Source of the DNA: an uncultured Ruminiclostridium sp.
GTDB taxonomy: Bacteria; Bacillota; Clostridia; Oscillospirales; Ruminococcaceae
Assembly (NCBI GenBank): GCA_934490165.1
Contig: CAKSTB010000002.1
Span: forward strand, 186,001 to 250,000
DNA length: 64,000 nucleotides
Direction: 5' to 3'
The notes below the pieces were generated by a model that saw nothing but the letters and a program-made list of their open reading frames with translations, did no database searches and was not told the DNA's origin. Positions within the stretch are counted from its first letter, which is position 1. Every line of letters begins with the position of its first letter. Both the position numbers and the translations under genes were made by a program. Of this stretch, positions 42,807 through 52,772 are shown in pieces.

Positions 42807-44438
42807 ATGGCGTCAGAAAGAATGACGGTTGCAAGAGCTATGGTAAAAGCTCTCGAGGCGGAGGGTATAACAACGGTATTCGGTTATCCGGGTGCGGCTA
42901 TATGTCCGTTTTATGATGAGCTTATAGGCTCGGGTATACGCCATATACTTGTGCGCCACGAGGTCAACGGCGGACACGCCGCAAGCGGTTATGCGCGTAT
43001 GACAAGAAAACCCGCAGTTGCAATAGCAACATCGGGTCCCGGTGCGACAAACCTTATAACAGCTATAGCCACAGCTCACATGGACAGCATACCGATGGTT
43101 CTTATCACAGGTCAGGTAAGCAGTGAACAGATAGGTCGCGACGTTTTCCAGGAGGCAGATATAACAGGTGCTGCCGAGCCTTTCGTAAAGCACAGCTACC
43201 TTGTAAAGGATCCCGAGGAAATGCCGGTCATATTCAAGAATGCATTTTACATTGCAGGCTCGGGCAGACCCGGTCCTGTGCTTATAGATATGCCTTTTGA
43301 CGTACAGAAGGCAGAGATAGATTTTGAATATCCCGAAACAGTGGATATCCGCTCGTACAAGCCCAGCGTTCAGGGAAACAAGCTCCAGATAAAGCGTGCC
43401 GTTGCCGCTATCGAAAAGAGCAAGAAGCCCCTTATCTGCGCAGGCGGCGGTATCTTCACCGCAGGAGCGGAAAAACTGCTTGAGCAGTTTATGCAACTGA
43501 CCGATATACCTGTTGTAAACACTATGATGGGCATGAGCAGTGTTCCTGCCGACAACCCGCTGTTTTACGGAATGATAGGTATGCACGGTGTCAAGAGTGC
43601 AAACTACGCTATCAACAACTGCGACCTGCTGATACTTCTCGGTGCGAGAGTAGGCGACAGAGCGGTCACGGCGATAAGCAGACTTGAGGGCGCAACAGTA
43701 ATACACATAGATGTTGACCCCGCAGAAATAGGCAAGAATCTTGCCGCAACGATACCCGTTGTAGGCGATGTTAAAAATATACTCGAACAGCTTATATCCT
43801 GTGCGCAAAACTACGACCATTACGAATGGAAGCAGGAACTTAACGAGGTAAGAAAAACACAGGACAAGCCGATCGAAGCCGAACCCGAGGGCTGTGTAAA
43901 CCCCAAGGCGTTCATAAGGCTTCTTGGGCAGAAGCTCCCCGATAACTCCGTTGTATGCGCCGATGTCGGACAGAATCAGATATGGGCTGTCAACAATATC
44001 GGGCTCAAAAGCGGCAGATTTATCACATCGGGCGGTATGGGAACGATGGGTTATTCCGTTCCTGCGGCACTCGGTGCAAAGGCGGCGTGCCCCGACAGTG
44101 AGGTCGTTGCGGTATGCGGTGACGGAAGCTTCCAGATGCAGTTCATGGAGCTTGCAACGATGATACAGCATGACATTGCGGTAAAGGTGATCGTCATGAC
44201 GAACAATCGTTTAGGTATGGTAAGAGAGCTTCAGACAAACGGTTATGACAACAGGCTTACGGCGGTATTCCTTGACGGAAGCCCCGACTTCATAAAGCTT
44301 GCGGACAGCTACGGCATACCCGCAAAAAGAGTTACGGATATAGCTGATGCGGACAAGGCAATTGACGAGATGCTCTCGGCAAAGGGCTGTTATCTGCTTG
44401 AAGTCAGAGTAGCCGAAAACGAAAAGACTATACTGTAA
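42807..44438 (+). CDS. ilvB: Acetolactate synthase large subunit
   Basis: 543 residues of the thiamine-diphosphate enzyme family: catalytic Glu in VRHEVNGGHAASGYAR, FAD/ThDP core motifs (GPGATNLITAIATAHMDS), and the ThDP/Mg2+ motif GDGSFQM ... NNRLGM. First step of branched-chain amino acid synthesis. Followed by ilvN and ilvC. Confidence 0.95.
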   Translation: MASERMTVARAMVKALEAEGITTVFGYPGAAICPFYDELIGSGIRHILVRHEVNGGHAASGYARMTRKPAVAIATSGPGATNLITAIATAHMDSIPMVLITGQVSSEQIGRDVFQEADITGAAEPFVKHSYLVKDPEEMPVIFKNAFYIAGSGRPGPVLIDMPFDVQKAEIDFEYPETVDIRSYKPSVQGNKLQIKRAVAAIEKSKKPLICAGGGIFTAGAEKLLEQFMQLTDIPVVNTMMGMSSVPADNPLFYGMIGMHGVKSANYAINNCDLLILLGARVGDRAVTAISRLEGATVIHIDVDPAEIGKNLAATIPVVGDVKNILEQLISCAQNYDHYEWKQELNEVRKTQDKPIEAEPEGCVNPKAFIRLLGQKLPDNSVVCADVGQNQIWAVNNIGLKSGRFITSGGMGTMGYSVPAALGAKAACPDSEVVAVCGDGSFQMQFMELATMIQHDIAVKVIVMTNNRLGMVRELQTNGYDNRLTAVFLDGSPDFIKLADSYGIPAKRVTDIADADKAIDEMLSAKGCYLLEVRVAENEKTIL

Positions 44439-44449
44439 AGGGTGAGCCT

Positions 44450-44941
44450 ATGAAGCATACTATATCAATACTTGTAGAAAACCACGCCGGCGTACTCGCA
44501 AGAGTTGCGGGGCTGTTCGCAAGACGCGGTTTCAATATAGACAGCCTTGCGGTAGGCGTTACCGAGGACGAGAAGATCTCGCGCATAACGATCATCGCAG
44601 ACGGAACGGCTTATACCTTAGAGCAGATCGAAAAGCAGCTCAACAAGCTGATAGACGTTATAAAGGTACGTCATCTGCCCGCAGAAGAGCTTTTATCAAG
44701 AGAGCTTGTGCTTATAAAGGTAGCTTGTCAGCCGTCACAGAGGGCTGAGCTTATCTCGCTTGCCGAGATAGCAAAAGCAAAAATTTCCGACATAACGGTA
44801 AATACGATGACGCTTGAATTATCCGACAGCGTTCCGCGTATAAAGACGTTTGAGGAACTTTTACGTCCGTACGGAATAAAGGAAACTGTCCGTACAGGCT
44901 CAATAGCAATGCAAAAAGGCGGGGCTTCTATGAAGCTGTAA
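44450..44941 (+). CDS. ilvN: Acetolactate synthase small (regulatory) subunit
   Basis: 163 residues with an N-terminal ACT domain (HTISILVENHAGVLARVAGLFARRGFNIDSL, valine-feedback type) and the C-terminal ALS small-subunit domain. It lies 11 bp after ilvB. Confidence 0.95.
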   Translation: MKHTISILVENHAGVLARVAGLFARRGFNIDSLAVGVTEDEKISRITIIADGTAYTLEQIEKQLNKLIDVIKVRHLPAEELLSRELVLIKVACQPSQRAELISLAEIAKAKISDITVNTMTLELSDSVPRIKTFEELLRPYGIKETVRTGSIAMQKGGASMKL

Positions 44942-45002
44942 AAGCCACGCTTTAATATACGGAGGCAAAACTCCGAAAACAAATTTAAAGGAGATCTTTA
45001 AA

Positions 45003-46040
45003 ATGGCAAAACTTTATCATCAGGAAGACTGCAACCTTTCTCTGCTCGACGGCAAGACAGTTGCAATAATCGGTTACGGCAGCCAGGGACACGCTCACGC
45101 TCTTAACTTAAAGGACAGCGGCGTTAAGGTAATCATCGGTCTTTACAACGGCTCAAAGTCATGGGCTAAGGCTGAGGCGGCAGGTTTTGAAGTATACACA
45201 GCGGCAGAGGCAGCAGCTAAGGCAGACATCATCATGATCCTTATCAACGATGAAAGACAGGCTGACCTTTACAAGCAGAGCATCGAGCCCAACCTTACAG
45301 CAGGTAAGACACTCGCATTTGCTCACGGCTTCAACATCCACTTCGGTCAGATCGTTCCTCCCAAAGATGTTGACGTTATCATGGTTGCTCCTAAGGGACC
45401 AGGTCACACAGTACGTTCAGAGTACACTATCGGCAGAGGCGTTCCCTGCTTAGTTGCAGTTCACCAGGACGCTACAGGCAGAGCGCTTGATACAGGTCTT
45501 GCTTATGCGGCAGGTATCGGTGGTTCAAGAGCCGGCGTACTTATGACAACATTCAAGATGGAAACAGAAACAGACCTCTTCGGCGAACAGTGCGTTCTCT
45601 GCGGCGGTGTTACAGCCTTAATGAAGGCAGGTTTTGAAACTCTGGTTGAAGCAGGCTACGATCCTCAGAACGCTTACTTCGAGTGCATTCATGAGATGAA
45701 GCTTATCGTTGACCTTATCTACAAGGGCGGTTTCCAGATGATGAGATACTCCATCTCAGATACAGCTGAGTTCGGTGACTATGAGGTTGGCAAGAGACTT
45801 ATCACAGAAGAAACGAAGAAGGAAATGAAGAAGGTTCTCGGCGAGATCCAGGACGGTACATTCGCTCGCAACTGGATCATGGAGAACAAGATGGGTCGTT
45901 CACACTTCAACGCAGTAAGACGTATCGAAGGCGAACAGCAGCTTGAACAGGTAGGCAAGGAGATCCGTAAGCTGTATGCATGGAATGACGATGCAGGCAA
46001 GTCTATGGACGAAATTGCAGACGCTAAGTTCAGCAAGTAA
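45003..46040 (+). CDS. ilvC: Ketol-acid reductoisomerase
   Basis: 345 residues, class I length. NAD(P) motif GYGSQGHAHALNLKDSG, metal ligands in the EMKLIVDLIYKGG region, and the C-terminal knotted domain. Converts acetolactate to dihydroxyisovalerate. AAGGAG precedes the ATG. Codon use is more biased than in its neighbours, which suggests high expression. Confidence 0.96.
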   Translation: MAKLYHQEDCNLSLLDGKTVAIIGYGSQGHAHALNLKDSGVKVIIGLYNGSKSWAKAEAAGFEVYTAAEAAAKADIIMILINDERQADLYKQSIEPNLTAGKTLAFAHGFNIHFGQIVPPKDVDVIMVAPKGPGHTVRSEYTIGRGVPCLVAVHQDATGRALDTGLAYAAGIGGSRAGVLMTTFKMETETDLFGEQCVLCGGVTALMKAGFETLVEAGYDPQNAYFECIHEMKLIVDLIYKGGFQMMRYSISDTAEFGDYEVGKRLITEETKKEMKKVLGEIQDGTFARNWIMENKMGRSHFNAVRRIEGEQQLEQVGKEIRKLYAWNDDAGKSMDEIADAKFSK

Positions 46041-46077
46041 TCCGAATTTGTTTTCGACATAAGGATATAAAGTATGA

Positions 46078-46107
46078 CCGCCGTGCAGAGATGTACGGCG
46101 GTTTTTA
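46078..46107 (+). terminator. Terminator of the ilv operon
   Basis: ACCGCCGTGCA-GAGA-TGTACGGCGGT followed by TTTTA. Confidence 0.88.
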
Positions 46108-46125
46108 TTTACAGCCGGCTACTAC

Positions 46126-46189
46126 TTGCAAATTCGCGACGAATATAGTATAATAATGTATTGACATTTGCAATACAAAACAGCATAAT
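46126..46189 (+). promoter_or_regulatory. Two tandem promoters before lon
   Basis: P1: TTGCAA (46126-46131), 17 bp, TATAAT (46149-46154). P2: TTGACA (46161-46166), 17 bp, CATAAT (46184-46189). No CIRCE or CtsR-type heat-shock site is evident. Confidence 0.65.
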
Positions 46190-46250
46190 GTGGGTAGTGA
46201 ACAAGAAAAAATTTTGACTTATATAGAACTACAGGAAAGGACAGACGACT

Positions 46251-48668
46251 ATGAAAAACGAATACATAACAATGCCGGCGCTTGCTCTGCGCGGACTTGT
46301 AATATTCCCGGGTATGATACTTCACTTTGACGTTGCAAGAGAACGCTCTATAAACGCCGTTGAAGAAGCTATAGAAAACAACGAAAGACGTATCTTCCTT
46401 GTAACGCAGATAGACGAAGAGATCGATGACGTTACTGCCGAAAATCTCTACAAGACAGGTGTTGTTGCCGAGATAAGACAGACGCTGAATACCCCCGATG
46501 GGGCAAGACGCGTGCTTGTGCAGGGGCTTTATACAGCAAAGCTTAAAACGATAACCCAGGAAGACCCTTATCTTATTTCGGATATCGCCCCTATGCCTAA
46601 ACTCAGCGATACACTCAGTGCCGCTGAAAAGACGGCGTTTGTGCGCGCTATCAACAACGAGTTCAGACAGTACAGCGAAATGTCGCCCAGAATGCCTATT
46701 GAACTGTACCGTGGTATAATCGGCGAAAAGGATCTGTCAAGACTTATTGATCTTATCGTTTTCAACGTATATTTAAGAGTTGAAGACAAGCAGGCACTTC
46801 TCTCCTGCCTGTCACTGCGCAAGCGTGCAGAACTTCTTACAAAGTTCCTGGCTAAAGAGGTCGACATTGTACGTCTTGAGCAGGATATAAACGAGGAAGT
46901 AAAGGAAGCGCTCGACAAGAATCAGCGTGAATTCTACCTGCGCGAACAGATGAGAGCTATCTCACGTCAGCTCGGCGAAAGCGACGATCCCCAATCGGAA
47001 GCGTTTGAATACATGGACAGAATTGACGAGTGTGGATTTGACGAAGACACGGAAGAAAAGCTGATAAAGGAATGCGAGAAGCTTATGCACCTCTCTCCCG
47101 GCTCACAGGAGGCGGCTGTTGTAAGAACATATCTGGATACTGTTCTTGATATGCCGTGGAATGTGTATACACACGGTAAGACAGATATTGCAAAGGCTGA
47201 AAAACAGCTCGACCGCGACCACTACGGAATGAAGAAGGTCAAGGAGCGTATTCTTGAAATAGTAGCGCTCAACCAGTGGAAGGACGCTGACAAGAAAGGT
47301 CAGATAATCTGCCTTGTAGGCCCTCCCGGAGTCGGTAAGACATCAGTCGCTAAATCTATCGCGACAGCGCTCGGCAGAAAGTACGCCAGAGTATCGCTCG
47401 GCGGTGTTCGTGACGAGGCTGATATCCGCGGTCACAGAAAGACATACATAGGCGCAATGCCCGGTCGTATTGTCAATGCGCTCAAGCAGGCAAAGTCTAT
47501 GAACCCCGTTATTCTGTTTGATGAAATAGACAAGATGGGCACAGACTACAAGGGTGACCCCGCAAGCGCAATGCTTGAGGTTCTCGACAGCGAGCAGAAT
47601 GTAGCTTTCAGGGATCATTATCTCGAAATACCGATAGATTTAAGCGAGGTACTGTTTATCACAACAGCAAACACGCTTGACACTATCCCTGCTCCCCTGC
47701 TCGACAGAATGGATATCATCGAGCTTGGAAGCTATACAAGAGAAGAAAAGTTCCATATTGCAAAGGAGCACCTTGTGCCGAAACAGCTCAAAAAGCACGG
47801 CATAAAGTCGCAGGTACGCTTTGCAAATGACGCGATATATACTATAATAGACTTCTACACAAAGGAAGCCGGTGTCAGAAAGCTTGAAAGAAGCATAGCT
47901 AAGATCTGCCGTATGACACTTAAAAAGCTTGCATCGGGTGAAGCCGAAAAGATGAATATCAAGGCAAAGGATATTGAGGGCTACCTCGGCGCAAGAAAAT
48001 TCACAGGCGAAACTATTTCAAAACAGGACGAAGTCGGTGCTGTAAACGGTCTTGCGTGGACATCTGTCGGCGGTACGCTTTTACCGCTTGAAGTACTTGT
48101 AATGGACGGCACGGGCAAGATCGAGCTTACAGGTTCGCTCGGCGATGTTATGAAAGAGTCGGCAAAAATCGCGGTCAGCCTGACACGTTCACTTTCACGC
48201 AAGTATGAGATCGACCCCGAGTTCTACAAAAATAAGGATATTCATATCCACGCTCCGGAGGGTGCAGTACCCAAGGACGGTCCTTCAGCCGGTGTAACTA
48301 TGACTACCGCGCTTGTATCGGCGCTTTCGGGCATAGCTGTCCGCAGAGATGTTGCCATGACAGGTGAAATTACGCTCCGCGGTAAAGTCCTGCCTATCGG
48401 CGGTCTGCGCGAAAAGACAATGGCGGCATATTCGGCAGGAATAAAGACAGTGGTTATCCCCGATGAGAACAGGGCTGATATGAAAGAGCTCGACGATGTT
48501 ATACTGAACAACATAAACTTTGTGCTTGCGGATAACATTGACACAGTGCTTAACACCGCACTCGTAAAGCCTAATGTTACCGCGGCTAAGAAAAATACAG
48601 GAAAGCTTCCGTCAGCTAAGCCCCGCGCCTCAAGAAAGCCGGGCAAAAGCGTCGTAAAGGAAATATGA
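46251..48668 (+). CDS. lon: ATP-dependent protease Lon
   Basis: 805 residues. N-terminal substrate domain (about 1-200), AAA+ module with Walker A GPPGVGKTS and Walker B ILFDEIDKM, and the C-terminal protease domain with catalytic Ser in PKDGPSAGV and Lys in the GGLREKTMAA region. The C-terminus adds a basic Lys/Arg/Ser tail. It degrades misfolded and regulatory proteins. The lon-engB order is common in Firmicutes. Confidence 0.96.
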   Translation: MKNEYITMPALALRGLVIFPGMILHFDVARERSINAVEEAIENNERRIFLVTQIDEEIDDVTAENLYKTGVVAEIRQTLNTPDGARRVLVQGLYTAKLKTITQEDPYLISDIAPMPKLSDTLSAAEKTAFVRAINNEFRQYSEMSPRMPIELYRGIIGEKDLSRLIDLIVFNVYLRVEDKQALLSCLSLRKRAELLTKFLAKEVDIVRLEQDINEEVKEALDKNQREFYLREQMRAISRQLGESDDPQSEAFEYMDRIDECGFDEDTEEKLIKECEKLMHLSPGSQEAAVVRTYLDTVLDMPWNVYTHGKTDIAKAEKQLDRDHYGMKKVKERILEIVALNQWKDADKKGQIICLVGPPGVGKTSVAKSIATALGRKYARVSLGGVRDEADIRGHRKTYIGAMPGRIVNALKQAKSMNPVILFDEIDKMGTDYKGDPASAMLEVLDSEQNVAFRDHYLEIPIDLSEVLFITTANTLDTIPAPLLDRMDIIELGSYTREEKFHIAKEHLVPKQLKKHGIKSQVRFANDAIYTIIDFYTKEAGVRKLERSIAKICRMTLKKLASGEAEKMNIKAKDIEGYLGARKFTGETISKQDEVGAVNGLAWTSVGGTLLPLEVLVMDGTGKIELTGSLGDVMKESAKIAVSLTRSLSRKYEIDPEFYKNKDIHIHAPEGAVPKDGPSAGVTMTTALVSALSGIAVRRDVAMTGEITLRGKVLPIGGLREKTMAAYSAGIKTVVIPDENRADMKELDDVILNNINFVLADNIDTVLNTALVKPNVTAAKKNTGKLPSAKPRASRKPGKSVVKEI

Positions 48669-48669
48669 T

Positions 48670-49296
48670 ATGAATTTTAACAAGGCTGAGTTTTACACCT
48701 CCTACGGTCTGTTCAAGCAGATACCGAAGTCCGAAAAAGCCGAGATCGCATTTTCGGGCAGAAGTAATGTAGGAAAATCCTCGCTGATAAACAAGATACT
48801 TAACAGAAAGTCACTTGCCCGCGTCAGCTCTATGCCCGGCAAGACTGTGACCATCAATTTCTACTCGGTAGACAACATATACTTTGCGGATCTGCCCGGT
48901 TACGGCTATGCAAAGGTATCAAAGTCGGAAAAGCAACGCTGGGCAGGACTTGTCGAGGGTTATCTTGCAGACGACAGAAACCTTGCGCTTGTTTTCCAGC
49001 TGGTGGACTTCAGACACCCGCCGACAGCTGATGATATAATGATGATAAACTTCCTTATCGACAATGAGATACCGTTTGTTATTGTTCTTACAAAGGCGGA
49101 CAAGTTGACTAAGAATGAGCGTGCTAAGCGCAGAGAGGCTCTGCTTTCCGAGATGCCGTGTGCAGAGGATATCCATATGATAGAATTTTCTGCTATGAAC
49201 GGCGAGGGCGTTGAAGAGATCCGTGAGATAATCGAGGATATCGAGCAGGAAGCAATTGACGGCGATACTCCCGATGAAACAGGCGACGAGCAGTGA
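48670..49296 (+). CDS. engB: Ribosome-biogenesis GTPase YsxC/EngB
   Basis: 208 residues with G1 GRSNVGKSS, G3 DLPGYGYAKVS and G4 TKADK. Needed for late 50S assembly in Bacillus. It starts one base after the lon stop, indicating coupled translation. Confidence 0.94.
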   Translation: MNFNKAEFYTSYGLFKQIPKSEKAEIAFSGRSNVGKSSLINKILNRKSLARVSSMPGKTVTINFYSVDNIYFADLPGYGYAKVSKSEKQRWAGLVEGYLADDRNLALVFQLVDFRHPPTADDIMMINFLIDNEIPFVIVLTKADKLTKNERAKRREALLSEMPCAEDIHMIEFSAMNGEGVEEIREIIEDIEQEAIDGDTPDETGDEQ

Positions 49297-50321
49297 CGGA
49301 CATATATTCGCTGACATATGAACAAGCGGAGGAATTGCTGACGGCAAACGGCTTTCGGGCTACACAGTGCGGCAACATATTCCGCGACATATATAAGCGC
49401 GGAGAGACAAGCTTTGACGAAATGGCGCTGACATCAGCCGATATTAAAGCGCTTTTATCCGACAGATTTTTCTTCGGAAAGTTAAAAATCGACGAGATAT
49501 TACAATCTGTAGATACAGTAAAGTATCTTTTTGAGCTGTCGGACGGATGCAAAGTCGAAACGGTGCTTATGCGTCAGAAATTCGGCAACAGTATCTGCAT
49601 ATCAACGCAGAGCGGCTGTAATATGGGTTGTAGGTTCTGTTGCAGCGGAAAGCTCAGAAAACAGCGCGATCTCACCGCAGGAGAGATGATAAATCAGATA
49701 CTTACTGTCGAAAAACATCAGAATATAACGATTAGTAATATAACTGTAATGGGTATTGGCGAACCGTTTGACAATTACGGCGCGCTGTGCGACTTTCTTG
49801 ATATAGCAACTGTTCCGGGTGGAATAGAAACAGGAACAAAGCATATCACGGTGTCCACCTGCGGACTGTGTGACAAGATAAAGGAGTTTGCCGAGCGTAA
49901 AGATCCGTGCAATCTTGCGGTAAGTCTGCACGCTCCTGATGATGATATCAGAAACACGCTTATGCCGGTAAATCGTAAATACGGCATAGCTGAGGTTATA
50001 GAATCGGCTAAGTACTATGTTCAAAAGACAAACCGAAAGGTGTTACTCGAATACATAATGCTTGACGGAATAAACGACAACAGGGAGAATGCGCGGCAGT
50101 TAGCGGAGCTTATCGGCGATGCACGGCTGTTTGTAAACCTGATACCGTACAATCCGTCCCCCGACAGCGAGTTTAAAAGGAGCAGTGAGGAAAGCATTAC
50201 AGCTTTCTATGACGAGCTCAAAAAGAACAATATAAGTGTAACGAGAAGAAAAGAATTCGGTACTGAGTTATCCGCCGCCTGCGGTCAGCTCAGGAGTGAC
50301 AGAATAACAGGCAACAAGTGA
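49293..50321 (+). CDS. rlmN: RlmN/Cfr-family radical SAM rRNA methyltransferase
   Basis: 342 residues. Cys cluster CNMGCRFC (CxxxCxxC), the upstream resolving Cys in SICISTQSGC, SAM motif GIGEPFDNY, and the C-terminal methyl-carrier Cys in AACGQL. RlmN makes 2-methyladenosine at A2503 of 23S rRNA; Cfr makes the 8-methyl form. After the Cys cluster the sequence reads CSGKLRKQRDLTAGEM in place of the usual ASTLGGLKRNL. The GTG start overlaps the engB stop. I favour RlmN by housekeeping context. Confidence 0.85.
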   Translation: MTDIYSLTYEQAEELLTANGFRATQCGNIFRDIYKRGETSFDEMALTSADIKALLSDRFFFGKLKIDEILQSVDTVKYLFELSDGCKVETVLMRQKFGNSICISTQSGCNMGCRFCCSGKLRKQRDLTAGEMINQILTVEKHQNITISNITVMGIGEPFDNYGALCDFLDIATVPGGIETGTKHITVSTCGLCDKIKEFAERKDPCNLAVSLHAPDDDIRNTLMPVNRKYGIAEVIESAKYYVQKTNRKVLLEYIMLDGINDNRENARQLAELIGDARLFVNLIPYNPSPDSEFKRSSEESITAFYDELKKNNISVTRRKEFGTELSAACGQLRSDRITGNK

Positions 50322-50333
50322 GAGGAACAACAG

Positions 50334-51443
50334 ATGAAATTTTACTGTGAACTTAAAAAGGTAGTAGACGACTCATACGATATCGAAATCGGCAGAGGTC
50401 TTTCCGATACACTGATAGATGATATTAAAAACGGACTTTGCGGTCAGATAAAGAAGTTTGCCGTTGTGACCGACAGCATTGTTGAGCCGCTCTATGCGAA
50501 AGGAATATACGAAAAGCTTATTGCGGCGGGCTACAGTGCCGATATGTTTGTTATCCCCGAGGGCGAAAAGTCAAAGACAAGAGCGATGAAAGAATTTGTT
50601 GAGGACTCGATGCTTGAAAAAGGCTATCGTCGTGACTGCTGTGTTATAGCGGTGGGCGGCGGTGTCGTAAGCGACCTTGCAGGCTTTGTTGCGGGCACAT
50701 ACGGCAGAGGCGTTCCGTTTATAAATTACGCTACTACTCTTCTTGCCGCGGCTGACGCATCGGTAGGCGGAAAGACAGCAGTCGATACCCCCCTTGCGAC
50801 TAACCTTATCGGACTTTTCAATCAGCCTGAAAAGGTATATCTTGATATTGAAACGTGGAAAACACTGCCCGAAAGACAGCTTTCAAGCGGACTTGCCGAA
50901 ACAATAAAACACGCCTGCCTTGCAGACGGCGAAATGTTCGATTATCTTGAAAAGAACATTGAAAAGATACTTGTGAACGATAAGGACGCCTGTGAATATA
51001 TAGCGGAGCATAACTGCGCTGTGAAGTATAAAGTCGTAATGAAGGACGAGCGTGAATCGGGACTGCGTGAGGTGCTTAACCTCGGTCACACTGTCGGCAG
51101 AGCGATAGAAACGGTCAGCGACTACAAGCTGCTGCACGGCGAGGCGGTATCAATAGGACTTATCGCACAGGCGAAGCTCGGTGAGAAATACGGTTATATT
51201 TCTCACGAAAATATCAGCCGTGTAATAAAGCTGTGTGAACGTGCAAAGCTCCCCATTGCGATTCCCGATTACATCGACAAAACCGCACTGGTCAGAAAGC
51301 TGTATACGGATAAGAAGGTTCGTGACGGCAAGCTCAGAATGGTATTCCAAAAGGAAATCGGCGATGTTATGTGCTTTGGCGATAATGATTACGCTAAGCA
51401 GATCACCGAGCCGGAGATTGCGGAAGTTATAGACGAAATGTGA
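50334..51443 (+). CDS. aroB: 3-dehydroquinate synthase
   Basis: 369 residues with the NAD motif (GGGVVSDLAGFVAGTYGRG), the zinc ligands in ETIKHACL and NLGHTVGRAIE, and LLHGEAVSIG. Second step of the shikimate pathway. It lies 12 bp after rlmN and ends just before a strong terminator. Confidence 0.95.
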   Translation: MKFYCELKKVVDDSYDIEIGRGLSDTLIDDIKNGLCGQIKKFAVVTDSIVEPLYAKGIYEKLIAAGYSADMFVIPEGEKSKTRAMKEFVEDSMLEKGYRRDCCVIAVGGGVVSDLAGFVAGTYGRGVPFINYATTLLAAADASVGGKTAVDTPLATNLIGLFNQPEKVYLDIETWKTLPERQLSSGLAETIKHACLADGEMFDYLEKNIEKILVNDKDACEYIAEHNCAVKYKVVMKDERESGLREVLNLGHTVGRAIETVSDYKLLHGEAVSIGLIAQAKLGEKYGYISHENISRVIKLCERAKLPIAIPDYIDKTALVRKLYTDKKVRDGKLRMVFQKEIGDVMCFGDNDYAKQITEPEIAEVIDEM

Positions 51444-51446
51444 AAA

Positions 51447-51478
51447 AAAGCCTGCACAGATTGAAATGTGCAGGCTTT
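51447..51478 (+). terminator. Terminator of aroB
   Basis: AAAGCCTGCACA-GATTGAAA-TGTGCAGGCTTT followed by GATTTT. The stem is nearly the same as that at 52885-52920. Confidence 0.85.
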
Positions 51479-51542
51479 GATTTTAACTTTTGGTACTAAT
51501 TTTTAATATATAATTTTATATTATTTTGATAATTAACGTTGA

Positions 51543-51806
51543 CTTTTTAATTTTTTATGTTACAATTTAGAAGACCGTGCAGAACGACATATCCCAGTGA
51601 CGATGGAAGATTGGAGCAAACGCCCGGATTTATTCCTGATGGCGGATGACAGAGAAGTTTTGCAGGATGCCGGAAAAATCACAGCGGAGATTGCCAAGTC
51701 CAAAGCTGAAACAGAATTTGAGAAGTATCGTGTTATTCAAGACAGATTGTTCATGGCGGACTATGACAGGTATCTGCTTGAATTAGAGGAAAAGGCGAAG
51801 AAGTAA
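51543..51806 (+). pseudogene. C-terminal remnant of a RhuM-family protein
   Basis: The frame is open from 51543 and reads AERHIPVTMEDWSKRPD, then FLMADDREVLQDAGKIT and a helical end; this matches the end of Virulence_RhuM proteins (a normal length is over 300 residues). No RhuM N-terminus is present upstream, only AT-rich sequence to the aroB terminator. RhuM genes travel with restriction and mobile loci. A short frame from GTG 51597 (69 codons) could still be translated. Confidence 0.6.
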
Positions 51807-51920
51807 TAAAAAAGCAAATGTAAAAGCATTTTGACACGTATTTTCTGCGATGTCAAAGCCGTTTGGTAGACTACAAGCGGTGGTTATCCTATAATAAAAG
51901 TGCAAGGGAGGTGTCATGGC

Positions 51921-52580
51921 ATGGAGCATGATATTGGAAGTAAAATCAAGGCAGCCAGACTTGAAAAGAAGCTGACACAGGAACAGGTTGCCGAAATATT
52001 GGGAGTGAGTCGTCAGACCATCTCAAATTGGGAAAATGAAAAATCCTATCCGGATATCATAAGTGTCATTAAAATGAGCGATTGCTACGAAGTCTCTCTT
52101 GACTATTTATTGAAGGGAGAGCAAAAAATGAAGACCTATTATGATTATCTCGAAGAAAGTACAAATGTTGTAAAAAGCAACGCTAACAGAAACAAAATTA
52201 TTACCATCCTATCTTATATGCTTGTATGGGCGGTTGCCATGATTGTGTTCTGGTTCTTTACAAGCGGAAGTGATGCTATGGGTTATAGTTTGATGTTCCT
52301 TTGGATTATTCTTCCTGTAACTACATTCGTTGTGTCCATTGTTATCGGCAAAAATGACTTTTGGAAAAAAGGAAAATGGGCATTCACCCTTTTCTTCGGA
52401 GTGATGTATATGCTGGCTGAATACGGAACATTTAAAATGGCAAACAACATTGCTTTTGACAAGCTGAATGCACCGGATTGGGGAATGATTGTAGCCGGTG
52501 CAATAATTTCTGCAATCGGTATGCTCTTAGGTTCGTTGTGTAACAAGAAGCGTAACAAGCAGAAGAATCAGGATATTTAA
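51921..52580 (+). CDS. XRE-family regulator with membrane domain
   Basis: 219 residues: an N-terminal HTH_3 domain (LEKKLTQEQVAEILGVSRQ, TISNWENEKSYPD), a linker, then four hydrophobic helices (about 88-210) and a basic tail. Membrane-bound XRE regulators of this kind are common in Firmicutes, often beside stress or antimicrobial-peptide genes. Start at ATG 51921 with AAGGGAGG upstream. A -10 TATAAT lies just before. Base composition is more AT-rich than in its neighbours. Confidence 0.85.
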   Translation: MEHDIGSKIKAARLEKKLTQEQVAEILGVSRQTISNWENEKSYPDIISVIKMSDCYEVSLDYLLKGEQKMKTYYDYLEESTNVVKSNANRNKIITILSYMLVWAVAMIVFWFFTSGSDAMGYSLMFLWIILPVTTFVVSIVIGKNDFWKKGKWAFTLFFGVMYMLAEYGTFKMANNIAFDKLNAPDWGMIVAGAIISAIGMLLGSLCNKKRNKQKNQDI

Positions 52581-52592
52581 TGTAGGGCGAAT

Positions 52593-52772
52593 ATGAACAA
52601 GTTTAGAACAGTTGTATCTATTTTGTGTGGAGTTGCAGGATTGTTCCTTGGAGCCTCGCTTAACAATGCTATTGGTGGATGTATCCTTGGCGTTTTGATT
52701 TCTGCGTTACCCCAAGATCAAAAAAGGAAATTGCCGAATATCTCAGAATGGCATCTGTGTCATATTGTATAA
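52593..52772 (+). CDS. Small membrane peptide, probably truncated
   Basis: A 59-codon frame. The first 40 residues (FRTVVSILCGVAGLFLGASL, then NNAIGGCILGVLISAL) look like a genuine small membrane protein start following the XRE gene by 12 bp. From about 52709 the DNA instead encodes the RecG-like fragment in another frame, so the native C-terminus was probably lost at a junction. Confidence 0.45.
   Translation: MNKFRTVVSILCGVAGLFLGASLNNAIGGCILGVLISALPQDQKRKLPNISEWHLCHIV

Noticed and set aside
42813..44171. 452-residue minus-strand frame within ilvB
   Set aside because: It lies wholly opposite a well-supported acetolactate synthase gene, is Cys/Tyr-rich with no domain, and has no start signals.
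46110..46250. CIRCE or CtsR heat-shock site before lon
   Set aside because: No TTAGCACTC-N9-GAGTGCTAA and no GGTCAAA-type repeat is present; only sigma-A-type promoters are visible.
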